Source of the DNA: Singulisphaera sp.
GTDB lineage: Bacteria > Planctomycetota > Planctomycetia > Isosphaerales > Isosphaeraceae
Assembly: GCA_027451445.1 (NCBI GenBank)
Contig: DAIDJG010000077.1
Location: 1-34,362 of the forward strand
Reading direction: 5' to 3'
DNA: 34,362 nt
This document shows, piece by piece, positions 24,925 through 33,027 of this stretch. How positions within the stretch are numbered: the first letter of the stretch is position 1; every line of letters starts with the position of its first letter. Position numbers and translations under genes: made by a program. A model generated the notes under the pieces. It saw only the letters and a program-made list of their open reading frames with translations, was not told the DNA's origin and did not search any database.

Positions 24925-25944
24925 ATGAAGAAGTTTAGTGTTGCCATGATGTTAGTGGTTGCTGTGTTGGGGGGAGCGTTTGGTCGAGCCCTGGGGGCCG
25001 AGCCGCCCACGCTCTGGGAGGCTTTTCACGATGCAGGTTGGAAGGCTTTGACCGAAGGCCGGTTGTCTCAAGCAGATACGCAGTTGCGCAAGGCGATTGA
25101 GATCGCGCAAGCATTCTCCAACGAAGATCCGCGCAAGGCGATTACGTATGGCAGTCTCGCCTGGTTGCTCGTGGTTGAGGGCAGGAGTGCCGAGGCTGAA
25201 CCGCTCGCTCGCTGGGCCTTGACGGTGCGCGAGAAGCATCAGGGGGTCGATAGCCAGGAGCTGGCGTTCGAGCTCAATACCCTGGCCGTGATCGCAAGGC
25301 GCCAGGGGAAACTCGACGAAGCGTTAAACCTGTACAAGCGTGCCCTCAGCATCCAGGAGAAGGCGCACGGTTCGGACCACGAAGACGTGGCAATGCTCCT
25401 GAACAATCTGGGGTACGTCTATTTCCAGCAGCATAAGAACATGGAAGCGATCGCGTTGTTCGAGCGTGCTCTGGCGATTCGTGAGAAACTGCTGGGCAAG
25501 GACAGCCCGCGAGTCACCGGCGCAATGGACAACCTCGCTGAAGTGTATCTCGCGAGCGGCGAACCTGCGAAGGCCGAGTCGATTTGCCGCACGGCTCTCA
25601 ACATTCAGAACGCCAAGCTCGGTCCGGAGAACATCGTCGAGGCGCGGACAATGGATCTGCTTGCTCAAGCGGAGTTCAAGCAGGGTAAGACCAAGGAGGC
25701 CGAGCCGATGTTCAGGCACAGCTTGGAGATGCGGGAGAAGATGCTCCCTGCGAACCATCCGGCAACGGCCGCATCCCTCGAGCACTATGCAGCCTTGCTG
25801 CGGAAGACCGGCCGCCCAACCGAGGCCCAGTCCCTTGAAGAGCGAGCCCGAACGATCCGAGCCCAGCAACGTCAACCGGGTGAGGAGTCGAATGTGGCGA
25901 CGATGACGTCCGCAAACGTTGGGATGGAGGGACGGATGAATTGA
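24925..25944 (+). CDS. Exported TPR protein, kinesin-light-chain-like repeats
   Basis: A 339-aa protein. Of several close starts, ATG 24925 is best placed, with GAGGG (24915-24919) five bases upstream. A Sec signal (about residues 1-25, VAMMLVVAVLGGAFGRALGA) directs export. The rest is a row of 42-residue TPR units of the kinesin-light-chain type, with the pattern AEPL...AL.IREK..G..H..VA..L.NLA.....G: LYKRALSIQEKAHGSDHEDV, FERALAIREKLLGKDSPRV and FRHSLEMREKMLPANHPAT are successive examples. These repeats bind other proteins. There is no catalytic domain. It is transcribed from its own promoter with a long leader, and a hairpin follows the stop codon. The partner is unknown. Confidence 0.88.
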   Translation: MKKFSVAMMLVVAVLGGAFGRALGAEPPTLWEAFHDAGWKALTEGRLSQADTQLRKAIEIAQAFSNEDPRKAITYGSLAWLLVVEGRSAEAEPLARWALTVREKHQGVDSQELAFELNTLAVIARRQGKLDEALNLYKRALSIQEKAHGSDHEDVAMLLNNLGYVYFQQHKNMEAIALFERALAIREKLLGKDSPRVTGAMDNLAEVYLASGEPAKAESICRTALNIQNAKLGPENIVEARTMDLLAQAEFKQGKTKEAEPMFRHSLEMREKMLPANHPATAASLEHYAALLRKTGRPTEAQSLEERARTIRAQQRQPGEESNVATMTSANVGMEGRMN

Positions 25945-25973
25945 ACGCCCATCGTGCGGATGAGAACGACGGT

Positions 25974-25996
25974 CGAGCCCTTTGCTCAAGGGCTCG
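25974..25996. terminator. 9-bp hairpin after the TPR gene
   Basis: CGAGCCCTT and its exact complement flank a five-base loop 30 bases after the TPR stop codon. There is no T-run, so termination by this stem alone is uncertain. Confidence 0.45.
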
Positions 25997-26225
25997 GGCG
26001 GGATACGGCATCGATCGTAACCCGATAAGTGAGCGTCTCTTCGGAGTTGCGTTCAGCCAGCCAGGCTAACGCTTCCGAATGCTGCGACTTTGGCGATCGC
26101 GTAGAATTTTTGGCGATTGCCCTCAATTCCGCGTTGCCGAACGCCGATAGAGTGATTTGAGCCGTCATCAGCCCGACCGTGGGGTGATGCTGTGACTTGA
26201 GCCCATGTCTTCTCCTCGTGTTCAT
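25986..26225 (-). CDS. Possible small protein, 79 aa, unknown
   Basis: The frame starts at ATG 26225 with GGAG about 8 bases upstream. The product has a basic start, a helix-prone middle (NAELRAIAKNS and SEALAWLAERN) and no signal peptide. No family is recognised, and it overlaps the hairpin following the TPR gene only at its very end. It may be a real small gene, a gene remnant or chance. Confidence 0.2.
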   Translation of the reverse strand: MNTRRRHGLKSQHHPTVGLMTAQITLSAFGNAELRAIAKNSTRSPKSQHSEALAWLAERNSEETLTYRVTIDAVSRPSP

Positions 26226-26571
26226 TTCCTATCTCCAATCCGAGTTGTCCCTGTTGGAATGCCGCTCGGCTGAGTTTCTGGTCTGTGGAATGGCCGAAAG
26301 GCGTACCGTTCCAATACCACTTTCAGTTCGTGATTTGGGCACCGCAAGCGGGTTGCCGAGAGAAAGTCGTTGACGGACGATTGCCAATCCGGCGCGGATT
26401 CCCCCCGCATCGAGACGTTACGGATCATTTTCGCACGAGACACGTTTTTCGACTTTTGCCTGGCGTGTGAAGACTTGGTCCGGACGGGGCTGAAGACGAT
26501 TGCGGGATGAGGATGGAATCCAATCCGGCTGGTGCCGGATTTCCTACGCTCCTGGAAGGATCGCAGGGGAC

Positions 26572-28422
26572 ATGCAGAAACGGCAAGGATCGTCGAAGGT
26601 TGTGGTCTCACGCACCGTTTTGCTCGGTGCGGTGATTGCGACGCTGGTCCCTTTCTCGACCGCTCCCGCCCAGGAGGCCGCGCCGGGTGGTCCCATCGCA
26701 TCCGCGGCTCAGCCTCCGCCCGCAGTCCCGCCGCCCCGGTCGCTCGAATCGGTGCCGGTCCCGTCGCCGGCCGCGACGCGTGAGGCGCAGCTTGAAACTC
26801 GCTTGCGCCGGATGGAGGAGGCCAATCAACGGTTGCTCCAGCAGTTCGATGCGCTTTCGAAGAAATACGACGACATGTCAAAGCGTGTGTCGGGCGGCCC
26901 AGCCACGGGTGCGGCGAGAGGGACGACGACAAGCGCAGCGATGAGTACGACGGCCGACGACTTCAGCGCCTACGAGATCTACCCTGGCGGATCGCCCATC
27001 GGCCCGGAGGGAACCATCGGTCGCGGGACGTCTGGCCGCTACCGTCGTATGGGAGAAGGTGGGGCCGGAGGCGAGGTCACCTACAGTTTTGCGCCACCGA
27101 GCCCGGTGCGGACCGGCGGTGACACGACACGCGGGGGCGGTCCGGCGCGAGGTCCAGAAGGCACGATCGGACGGCGCGGCACCGAAGGCGAGAGCCGGCC
27201 GGTCAGGGTTACGGTCGGTAATGGCTTGCGGTTCGACACGAATGACGACGAGTTCCAACTTCAGTTCCACGACCTGACCCAGGCCGAGTTGCGGAATTTC
27301 CCCGGCCTCGGCGATCAGAGCCCGTTGAAGACCCAGTTCTTCATCCCTCGCCAACGCTGGTACTTCACCGGCCGGGCGACCAAGAACCTCGAATTCTACA
27401 CGGTGATCAACCGGGGATATGGCAGTCTCGACCTCTTGGATGCGTTTCTCAACTTCAACTACGACTCACGGCTCCAGTTCCGTATCGGCCGCACCAAGAC
27501 GCCGACCTCGTATGAGTACTATCAGATTGCGGAAGGCGACCTGATCGCACCTGAGCGCTCGTTGTTCATCGGCAACTACGCCGGTAACCGCCAGGACGGA
27601 GCGATGTTCCACGGCGTGATCCTGGACAAGCGGGCGGAGTGGGCCCTCGGCGTCTTCAACGGCCCCCGCCGTTCCTTCGGCGATACCAACAACGATAAAG
27701 ATCTCTACCTCTTTTACAACATGCGTCCGTTCCAGAATACGGACATCAAAGCGCTCAAGATTTTTAACATCGGCGGAGCGTTCAACTTCGGTAACGAGAG
27801 GAACCCCACACAACCGCAAATCCTGGCGACCGCGAATGATCAGACGACGGGGCAGAACGACGTCGTCATCGAGTCGCTGTCTCCGACGTTCTTCGCGTTC
27901 AACAACAACGTGGTCGAAAGCGGTCCCCGCGCGCAATGGTCAGGATGGATCGCCTGGTACTGGAACAGCTTCAATATCCTCGCGGAGTACGACGGCGGTT
28001 TCCAGGATTACGCGACGAGCTTTAACGGCCCGCGCACCCGAGTTCCCCTGGAAGGGTTTTCCATCACCCCGTATTACTTCATCACCGGCGAACGCATCAC
28101 GCGCCGGGTTGACATCAAGCCCGACAACGACTTCGGATTCAAAAACGGCCGTCTGACCGGCCTGGGTGCCATCGAAGTGTATTCCCGGTACAGCTATATG
28201 AATATCGGGCAGAACGTCTTCGCGGCCGGGCTCTCGGATCCCAATCTTTGGAGCAACCAGGCGTACACGGTTGATACCGGATTCAACTGGTACCTCAATC
28301 GCTATACGAAGATCTATTTCGACTGGCAGCACGCCGTCTACGGCAACGCCGTGTACAACGGCCCCAACGAGCTCAGGAAGACGAGCAATCTGTTCTGGAT
28401 CCGGTTCCAGCTTTTCTTCTAG
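26572..28422 (+). CDS. Outer membrane porin of the phosphate-selective porin O/P family with long N-terminal linker
   Basis: A 616-aa outer membrane protein. ATG 26572 follows GGAAGGA and AGGGG. A Sec signal ends near residue 34 (VPFSTAPA before Q). Next come a Pro-rich stretch, a short coiled coil (about 64-105, LETRLRRMEEANQRLLQQF) and a Gly/Arg/Thr-rich linker (to about 210) in which GPEGTIGR occurs twice. From about residue 215 the sequence is an OprO/OprP-like beta-barrel with alternating aromatic strands (IPRQRWYFTGRATKNLEFY, LQFRIGRTKTPTSYEYYQI, WSGWIAWYWNSFNILAEYDG) and the C-terminal phenylalanine typical of barrels (FWIRFQLFF). It would allow anion or phosphate passage; true specificity cannot be read from the sequence. 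The linker may contact peptidoglycan or another envelope layer. It is a single-gene unit. Confidence 0.88.
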   Translation: MQKRQGSSKVVVSRTVLLGAVIATLVPFSTAPAQEAAPGGPIASAAQPPPAVPPPRSLESVPVPSPAATREAQLETRLRRMEEANQRLLQQFDALSKKYDDMSKRVSGGPATGAARGTTTSAAMSTTADDFSAYEIYPGGSPIGPEGTIGRGTSGRYRRMGEGGAGGEVTYSFAPPSPVRTGGDTTRGGGPARGPEGTIGRRGTEGESRPVRVTVGNGLRFDTNDDEFQLQFHDLTQAELRNFPGLGDQSPLKTQFFIPRQRWYFTGRATKNLEFYTVINRGYGSLDLLDAFLNFNYDSRLQFRIGRTKTPTSYEYYQIAEGDLIAPERSLFIGNYAGNRQDGAMFHGVILDKRAEWALGVFNGPRRSFGDTNNDKDLYLFYNMRPFQNTDIKALKIFNIGGAFNFGNERNPTQPQILATANDQTTGQNDVVIESLSPTFFAFNNNVVESGPRAQWSGWIAWYWNSFNILAEYDGGFQDYATSFNGPRTRVPLEGFSITPYYFITGERITRRVDIKPDNDFGFKNGRLTGLGAIEVYSRYSYMNIGQNVFAAGLSDPNLWSNQAYTVDTGFNWYLNRYTKIYFDWQHAVYGNAVYNGPNELRKTSNLFWIRFQLFF

Positions 28423-28492
28423 CCCGGTTTTCGCTCGTTGCGCACGCCGAACCCTTCCGATATCAATTTATGTAAGGAGTCGTCATGTTTTT

Positions 28493-28657
28493 GGGAGGGC
28501 GAGGCTCCGTCCGAGCCAGCCTTGTTCGGAGGACGAGTCTTCGAGTCTTCCGAACACCGCGAGTGCTCAGGCGGTCCCCTGTGCGGCACGCGATGATCCA
28601 TCGGCTCGAAGACTCGCCCATGGATCAAGGCTGGCTCGGACGGAGCCTCGCCCTCCC
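28493..28657. mobile_element. 165-bp MITE-like element with 32-bp perfect terminal inverted repeats
   Basis: The first 32 bases (28493-28524, beginning GGGAGGGCGAGGCTCC) and the last 32 (28626-28657) are exact reverse complements. A second inner pair (CGAGTCTTCGAG at 28534-28545 and its complement at 28605-28616) makes most of the element foldable into one long stem. No transposase is encoded, and no clear target duplication is visible at the edges. It lies between the porin and a TPR gene and could end or process the porin transcript. Confidence 0.8.
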
Positions 28658-28782
28658 GAGAGTGCGCAACGCACACGAAAACCGCTCTAGCAGCCGAAAA
28701 AGACTCGCGCGCAGGTTCTCGACCGGCATCTTCTTACCCTGGCGGGGCGAAGTCGTATGTGGTGGCCAGGGCGCCAATTGGT

Positions 28783-28788
28783 TAGAAT
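28783..28788 (+). promoter_or_regulatory. Possible -10 box for the cytoplasmic TPR gene
   Basis: TAGAAT lies 102 bases before the TPR start codon, after the MITE. The -35 region is not convincing, so this is a tentative promoter call. Confidence 0.25.
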
Positions 28789-28889
28789 AAGAAGCTGCCG
28801 AGTGACGCGCCGTGTTTTGCCCCGGTCGGCCGAAGAGTCGCCGACGGGTGGCGCCTCTGCCTCGGCCCGGTCTCGAAGGGGTCGTACTG

Positions 28890-30260
28890 ATGTCGTCGGA
28901 TAACCCTCAGCATCAAAAAGCGAAGACGTTCTTTGAGTACGGCAACGATGCTGCGCTGAAATCGAACTTCGACTACGCGATTCAAATGTATCAGGAAGCG
29001 TGCAAGCTTCACGCGGACAACCTGACGTATCGGATGGCCCTGCGTGGGATCGCGCGGCGGAAGTTCGGCAACGACCCGGCGAAGGTGGGGAAGCTGGTCG
29101 GGATGAGAAACCAGCCGATCCGGATGAGCGCGCGGTCGGCCAAGAAGAAGGGGAACTTTGCCGAAGCGTTGGCCATCTGTGAGCAGGCATTCGTCAACGA
29201 CCCCTGGGACGTTGCGGCCTCGCGTGACGCTGCGGAAGCGGCCGAACAGATCGGTTTCTTCCCCCTGGCGGCCTGGTATGTCGAGTCGGTCCTGGCGCAG
29301 GCGAACGACACCGACTTCCTCCGCTTCGCGGCCCACATCTACGAGATCAACGAAGCGTGGCCGAAGGCCATCGCCTGCTGGGAGAAGATCAAGAAGGTCA
29401 ACCCCGCCGACGAGGACGCAACCCGGCAGATCAACGCCCTTTCCGCCAAGGCGACGATCAAGAAGTCGGGGCTCGGCGAAGCCATCAACAAAGCACCCGA
29501 AGGCGGGTCGGGACCCGAGAAACACGAGGCGGAGCTGGCCGAGCTCAAGCAGGAGAAACTGCCGCCCGAAGTCCGGCTCCAGAAGGAGATCCAGGAGCAT
29601 CCGGATCACGTCACCGCCTACCTCGGCCTCGCCGACATCCTGAAGATGCGGAGTCAGCTCGACGACGCGTACAAGGTGCTCAAGAAGGGGTTGTCGGTCA
29701 TCCCGAAGGATCCGAACCTTCAGGAAGCCTACGCCGAGGTCCAGATGGCGCGGCTTCAGAAGGCCATCGCCGACTGGACCCGGCATTGCAAGGAACGCCC
29801 CAACGACGCGGCCGGCAAGGCCAAGCTCGAGGAGCTCACCCAGAAGCTCGCCGAGTACGAGCTGCAGGAAGCACGCCGCAAGGTGGAGCTCCATCCCGAG
29901 GACTTCCAGCTCCACTTCCAGCTCGGCAAGGTCCTGCAAAAACAGGGCAAATTCAAGGATGCGATCTCGTCCTTCCAGCAAGCCCGCTCCAGCCCTAGCC
30001 TGAAGGTGCAGGCCCTGCTTTTGGCCGGCGAGTGCTTCGAAGCCGATGGCGTTCTCAAGGTGGCCGAACGCAACTTCCAGGAAGCGCTCAAGGCCGTCGA
30101 GGACGGGGACAACGCCAGCCTCCTGCCCGTGCACTACGCCCTTGGACGTGTCAACGAGAAACTCGGGAATGGCACGGCCGCCGAGGAGCACTATAACGAG
30201 GTCGCGGCCATCGACTACAACTATCGCGATGTGGCCGAGCGGCTTCGGAGCTTGCATTGA
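28890..30260 (+). CDS. Cytoplasmic TPR-repeat protein, unknown function
   Basis: A 456-aa protein without signal peptide or membrane segment. ATG 28890 has GAAGGGG about 9 bases upstream and begins MSSDNPQHQKAKTFFEYGND. Tetratricopeptide units are spread along the chain: ALKSNFDYAIQMYQEACKLH near the start, NFAEALAICEQAFVNDPWD, YLGLADILKMRSQLDDAYKV in the middle, FQLGKVLQKQGKFKDAISSF and YALGRVNEKLGNGTAAEEHY near the end. A charged spacer at about residues 185-240 separates two TPR blocks. It is one of a type of long soluble TPR protein common in planctomycetes, presumably a protein-binding scaffold. It is followed after 108 bases by rpsT, whose promoter overlaps its last codons; the two may also be co-transcribed. 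Confidence 0.87.
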   Translation: MSSDNPQHQKAKTFFEYGNDAALKSNFDYAIQMYQEACKLHADNLTYRMALRGIARRKFGNDPAKVGKLVGMRNQPIRMSARSAKKKGNFAEALAICEQAFVNDPWDVAASRDAAEAAEQIGFFPLAAWYVESVLAQANDTDFLRFAAHIYEINEAWPKAIACWEKIKKVNPADEDATRQINALSAKATIKKSGLGEAINKAPEGGSGPEKHEAELAELKQEKLPPEVRLQKEIQEHPDHVTAYLGLADILKMRSQLDDAYKVLKKGLSVIPKDPNLQEAYAEVQMARLQKAIADWTRHCKERPNDAAGKAKLEELTQKLAEYELQEARRKVELHPEDFQLHFQLGKVLQKQGKFKDAISSFQQARSSPSLKVQALLLAGECFEADGVLKVAERNFQEALKAVEDGDNASLLPVHYALGRVNEKLGNGTAAEEHYNEVAAIDYNYRDVAERLRSLH

Positions 30261-30281
30261 TCGCGATTTTCGTGGTATGCT
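30252..30281 (+). promoter_or_regulatory. Promoter for rpsT overlapping the end of the upstream gene
   Basis: TTGCAT (30252-30257), 18 bases and TATGCT (30276-30281), the latter preceded by TGG as in an extended -10 element, start within the last codons of the TPR gene. A small hairpin with stem TCGATT/AATCGA falls close to the expected start of transcription. Confidence 0.45.
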
Positions 30282-30368
30282 CTTCGATTCGTTGAAAATC
30301 GACACGCCGGCCCCTGCTAAAGGGATCATGGGACCGGTGTCGCCTGACCGAGTGCCCTGGACTCAGCA

Positions 30369-30647
30369 ATGCCCAATACGCCCTCCGCAATCAAACGCCT
30401 CAAGCAGAGCACCAAGCGCCGGCTCCATAACCGGATTACCAAGAAGGTGATCAAGACCTACACCAAGCGCATGCTCGCTGCGGTGTCCGCCAAGGAGTTC
30501 GAGAAGGCCGAATCCGACTTCCGCCTGACCGCCGGTAAGATCGATAAGGCCGGCTCGCGTCGCGTCCTGCACCCGAACACCGCCGCTCGCCGCAAGAGCA
30601 GACTTGCCCACGATTACACGGCGGCACTCGCGAAAGCCAAGGGCTAA
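30369..30647 (+). CDS. rpsT: 30S ribosomal protein S20
   Basis: A 92-aa basic protein that binds 16S rRNA in the small ribosomal subunit. It begins MPNTPSAIKRLKQSTKRRLH and continues with the typical S20 pattern: NRITKKVIKTYTKRM, a central FEKAESDFRLTAGKIDKA and the conserved HPNTAARRKSRLA near the C-terminus. The length is normal for the family (about 87-92). No clear Shine-Dalgarno sequence precedes the ATG. It has its own likely promoter. A MITE-like repeat follows before the glycosylase gene. Confidence 0.97.
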   Translation: MPNTPSAIKRLKQSTKRRLHNRITKKVIKTYTKRMLAAVSAKEFEKAESDFRLTAGKIDKAGSRRVLHPNTAARRKSRLAHDYTAALAKAKG

Positions 30648-30727
30648 GCGCCACACCGTGTGAACGGTTCCTCAGGCGTTTGATGGTTTGAGCATAAGCC
30701 TCTCGTCGCAATTGGGGTGGCTTCAAC

Positions 30728-30847
30728 ACCTCTCCCCTTGTGGGAGAGGTCGAACGCGAAGCGTTCGGGTGAGGGGTGTTGGGTGACCGCGTCGCGAACG
30801 CCCTCACCCCGCCGCGGCGCGGCGACCCTCTTCCGCACAGGGAGGTA
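30728..30847. repeat. MITE-like palindromic repeat, copy 2
   Basis: The left arm (from about 30728, CTCTCCCCTTGTGGGAGAG, then AACGCGAAGCGTT) and the right arm (ending about 30847) are imperfect inverted repeats across roughly 120 bases. It belongs to the same family as 10781-10879 and 34131-34225. It fills most of the gap between rpsT and the glycosylase gene and no frame is interrupted. Confidence 0.7.
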
Positions 30848-30877
30848 GGGGATATATGACGACCTTCCGTTCCAGCC

Positions 30878-31567
30878 ATGCCCACGCTTGATGAGTCGTT
30901 TCCAGGCCTGCGGGATGCCCTGAGCGAGCGCTACGGCCGCTCCTTGGGTACCATATCGACGGAGCCCTTCCTCGCTGTCGCGGTCGCGGTGCTCGCGGGC
31001 GTCCCCGTTCCGGCAAAAGTCATCGCCGCGCGGACGGCGCTTGCCGACGCTGACCTGATCGACGCCGAGAACCTTGCGGCGACCGACATCGCCTCCGTGA
31101 TTGAGGTGCTTGACGGGAGTGCCGTGCCGCTACCCAGGAAGGCGGTCGCGGCCCTCCAGCGCCTCGCTCGCTGGTTCCTCGAGCGTTACGAGGGGTCCGA
31201 CGACGCCCTCCGCACCGCCTCCACGGAACAACTCCGCGACGAGCTGAATCGCGTCAACGGCGTTGGCCGCGCCACGGCCGATTCGCTTCTGCTCCATGCC
31301 CTCGGCCGTCCGCTCTATCCCGTTGATCGGGCGTCGTATCGCGTTCTCGTGCGTCACGGATGGCTGGACGCTTCGAGCGACTACGACGAGGCGAGGGCCG
31401 CCGTTGAAAGGGCACTGGTCGACGACATCGCGGCTTCCAGAGATCTCTCCGCCGGGATGGAACGCGTCGGTCGCGAGTTCTGCCGGGTGGCCGCCCCTCG
31501 CTGTGAGCACTGTCCGCTCCGGTCATTCCTGCCGGAGGGCGGAGTGATCGAGCCCGAGGTTGGGTGA
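30878..31567 (+). CDS. HhH-GPD base-excision DNA glycosylase (endonuclease III-like), atypical
   Basis: A 229-aa protein of the endonuclease III superfamily, expected to remove damaged bases from DNA. The helix-hairpin-helix is LNRVNGVGRATADSLLLHAL (about 123-142) and the catalytic aspartate is D150 in RPLYPVDRASYRV. In EndoIII the hairpin reads GVGRKTA with the lyase lysine; here that position is A132, so the enzyme would be a monofunctional glycosylase, as in MutY-like members, or act on another substrate. The iron-sulfur signature is incomplete: C202, C209 and C212 give Cx6Cx2C, but the fourth cysteine is absent (LRSFLPEGG follows). No clear ribosome site precedes ATG 30878. It is convergent with the LolA-like gene. 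Confidence 0.82.
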   Translation: MPTLDESFPGLRDALSERYGRSLGTISTEPFLAVAVAVLAGVPVPAKVIAARTALADADLIDAENLAATDIASVIEVLDGSAVPLPRKAVAALQRLARWFLERYEGSDDALRTASTEQLRDELNRVNGVGRATADSLLLHALGRPLYPVDRASYRVLVRHGWLDASSDYDEARAAVERALVDDIAASRDLSAGMERVGREFCRVAAPRCEHCPLRSFLPEGGVIEPEVG

Positions 31568-31578
31568 GCCGTGACAGT

Positions 31579-31636
31579 TGCGAGTTGTCAGCTCAACGGC
31601 AGCGAGCGTGCGCCGGTTTCCATCTGACAACTCGCA
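31579..31636. terminator. 13-bp inverted repeat between convergent genes
   Basis: TGCGAGTTGTCAG (31579-31591) and its exact complement (31624-31636) flank 32 bases between the ends of the glycosylase and LolA-like genes. It can form a hairpin on either strand; there is no T-run, so a bidirectional terminator is only one reading. Confidence 0.4.
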
Positions 31637-31646
31637 GTTCCTGCTT

Positions 31647-32747
31647 TCATTTCGCGGCTGGGGCGGGGGGAGGCTTGATCCCTTCGCTCAGGACGGGTTC
31701 GTCCCCCTCGCTCTTCTTCGCAGCTTCCTTCTTCTGAGCGGCCTGGAGCTGGATCGCTTGCTCCAGTTGGCTGAGAACCGCTTCGGTGTTATCGTCGACT
31801 CGGGCGTCGGGCGGGGGTTCGAACGCGAACTCTTCTACTTTGAGGGTGGGGTTGAGTTTGACGTTCAAATACACCATCTCGATGCGGCTCGGCTGGATCT
31901 TGGGTGCTTTGGCTTTCGGACCGATCCGTTTCCCATCGGGGCCGATGGGACGAGTGTCTTCCAGAACCGAGGGCGCCTTGCCGACAAGCAACACCTTAAG
32001 GGGCCAGCCGCTTTCCTTGTCCAGCCAGAGCGTCACGACGCTCGGGATGTAAGCAGGCAGATTGGCGAAGGGATGTAACGGTTGCTGGTTCGGACCGACC
32101 AACCCTTCGCGGCTCGTCCAAAAGCCGTGAAGGACCCAGACGGGCTTGTTGCCGAACGTGTCTTCTTCCTGCTGATCAAACTTGATCGCCTTGCGCAGGC
32201 CTGTCAGCAGGACTTCGGGGCCCGTCATTCCCATCGAGCTGACAGCTTTCTCGCGCAACTCCGGGTCGAAACCGGCGGAGTTCATCTTCTGCATGATCTG
32301 AGGGATCTTGCCGGTCTTGAAGTAGTTCTGCGAGTCGAGTACCTGGCGGAAGTCCCAGAGTGTATTACCGTCGCAGACTTGAAGGAGTGTGCCCTTCGAG
32401 TCGGTGAGCCCCGAGACCTGGAGACGAAGGTAAACGCGATAGTCCGGGGCTTTGAGGTATTTGCCCTTCACCATAAAGTGCTGGCCGAGCATGTCGACTT
32501 GTTCTTCGATTTCGGCCGCGATCGAGTTCAATGCAGCGATCTTCTTGACCGCTTCATCAATGAGCTTCTCCGCCTCAGTGGGCGGAGCCGCCGGAGCTGC
32601 CGATTGGGCCGGCGCGGTGGGCGGAGCCGGAGCGGCGGCGGGCGGCGTCTGGGCACCAACCCAACGCGCTGCGAGCATCGTGGTAATGGCCAGAAGAGCC
32701 AGCGTAGGGATAATACGGAGTTTTGGCATGATTGGGATGTAGGGCAT
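31647..32747 (-). CDS. Exported LolA-like/outer-membrane lipoprotein-sorting-type protein
   Basis: A 366-aa protein taken from ATG 32747, which has GAGG just upstream; ATG 32729 and TTG 32756 are alternatives. A Sec signal (LRIIPTLALLAITTMLAARWVGA before Q) is followed by a Pro/Ala-rich spacer and a helix at about 60-80. The body looks like the curved beta-sheet of the LolA/LppX type: INSIAAEIEEQVDM-like start, FMVKGKYLKAPDYRVYLRLQ, TLLQVCDGNTLWDFRQVLDS, PVWVLHGFWTSRE and VVTLWLDKESGWPLKVLLVG. The C-terminus is helical, charged and Pro-rich. Such folds bind lipids or lipoproteins in the periplasm, but family membership is by pattern, not by search. It is divergent from the gene at 33028 and stands alone. 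Confidence 0.72.
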   Translation of the reverse strand: MPYIPIMPKLRIIPTLALLAITTMLAARWVGAQTPPAAAPAPPTAPAQSAAPAAPPTEAEKLIDEAVKKIAALNSIAAEIEEQVDMLGQHFMVKGKYLKAPDYRVYLRLQVSGLTDSKGTLLQVCDGNTLWDFRQVLDSQNYFKTGKIPQIMQKMNSAGFDPELREKAVSSMGMTGPEVLLTGLRKAIKFDQQEEDTFGNKPVWVLHGFWTSREGLVGPNQQPLHPFANLPAYIPSVVTLWLDKESGWPLKVLLVGKAPSVLEDTRPIGPDGKRIGPKAKAPKIQPSRIEMVYLNVKLNPTLKVEEFAFEPPPDARVDDNTEAVLSQLEQAIQLQAAQKKEAAKKSEGDEPVLSEGIKPPPAPAAK

Positions 32748-33027
32748 TTTCCTCAAGGGTGGGAAAGGAATGCCCGATCATATCGCTAGGCGTCGTGGGA
32801 CGCAAGTCCGGCCGCAGGTGGTGCGTTCGCCGTATGAGGCGACGTCCTGAGGATCTTCGGTACCGGACATGAGCGCGACGAACGAATCGGCCGCCTGGCC
32901 CTTGAGGGCGTGGGGTCGCCGAGATGCACGCCGCGTATACCAGGATGGTGAGCTATCTCCCCGATCGACGTGCCCCTTTACTGTATGGGAAGGCCGGCTG
33001 CGGTCCTTGGGGGGTGGGAGGACATAG

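Larger units (their letters stand above)
25945..26571. other. Intergenic region between TPR and porin genes
   Basis: This stretch of 627 bases holds a hairpin at 25974-25996, a weak 79-codon minus-strand frame at 25986-26225 and otherwise nothing recognisable. It is less GC-rich than the neighbouring genes around 26080-26470, consistent with regulatory or decaying sequence. Confidence 0.45.

Noticed and set aside
28485-28790. 101-codon frame running through the MITE-like element
   Set aside because: It has a good ribosome site, but the coding part is mostly the inverted arms of the element, so it is treated as an insertion effect and not as a gene.
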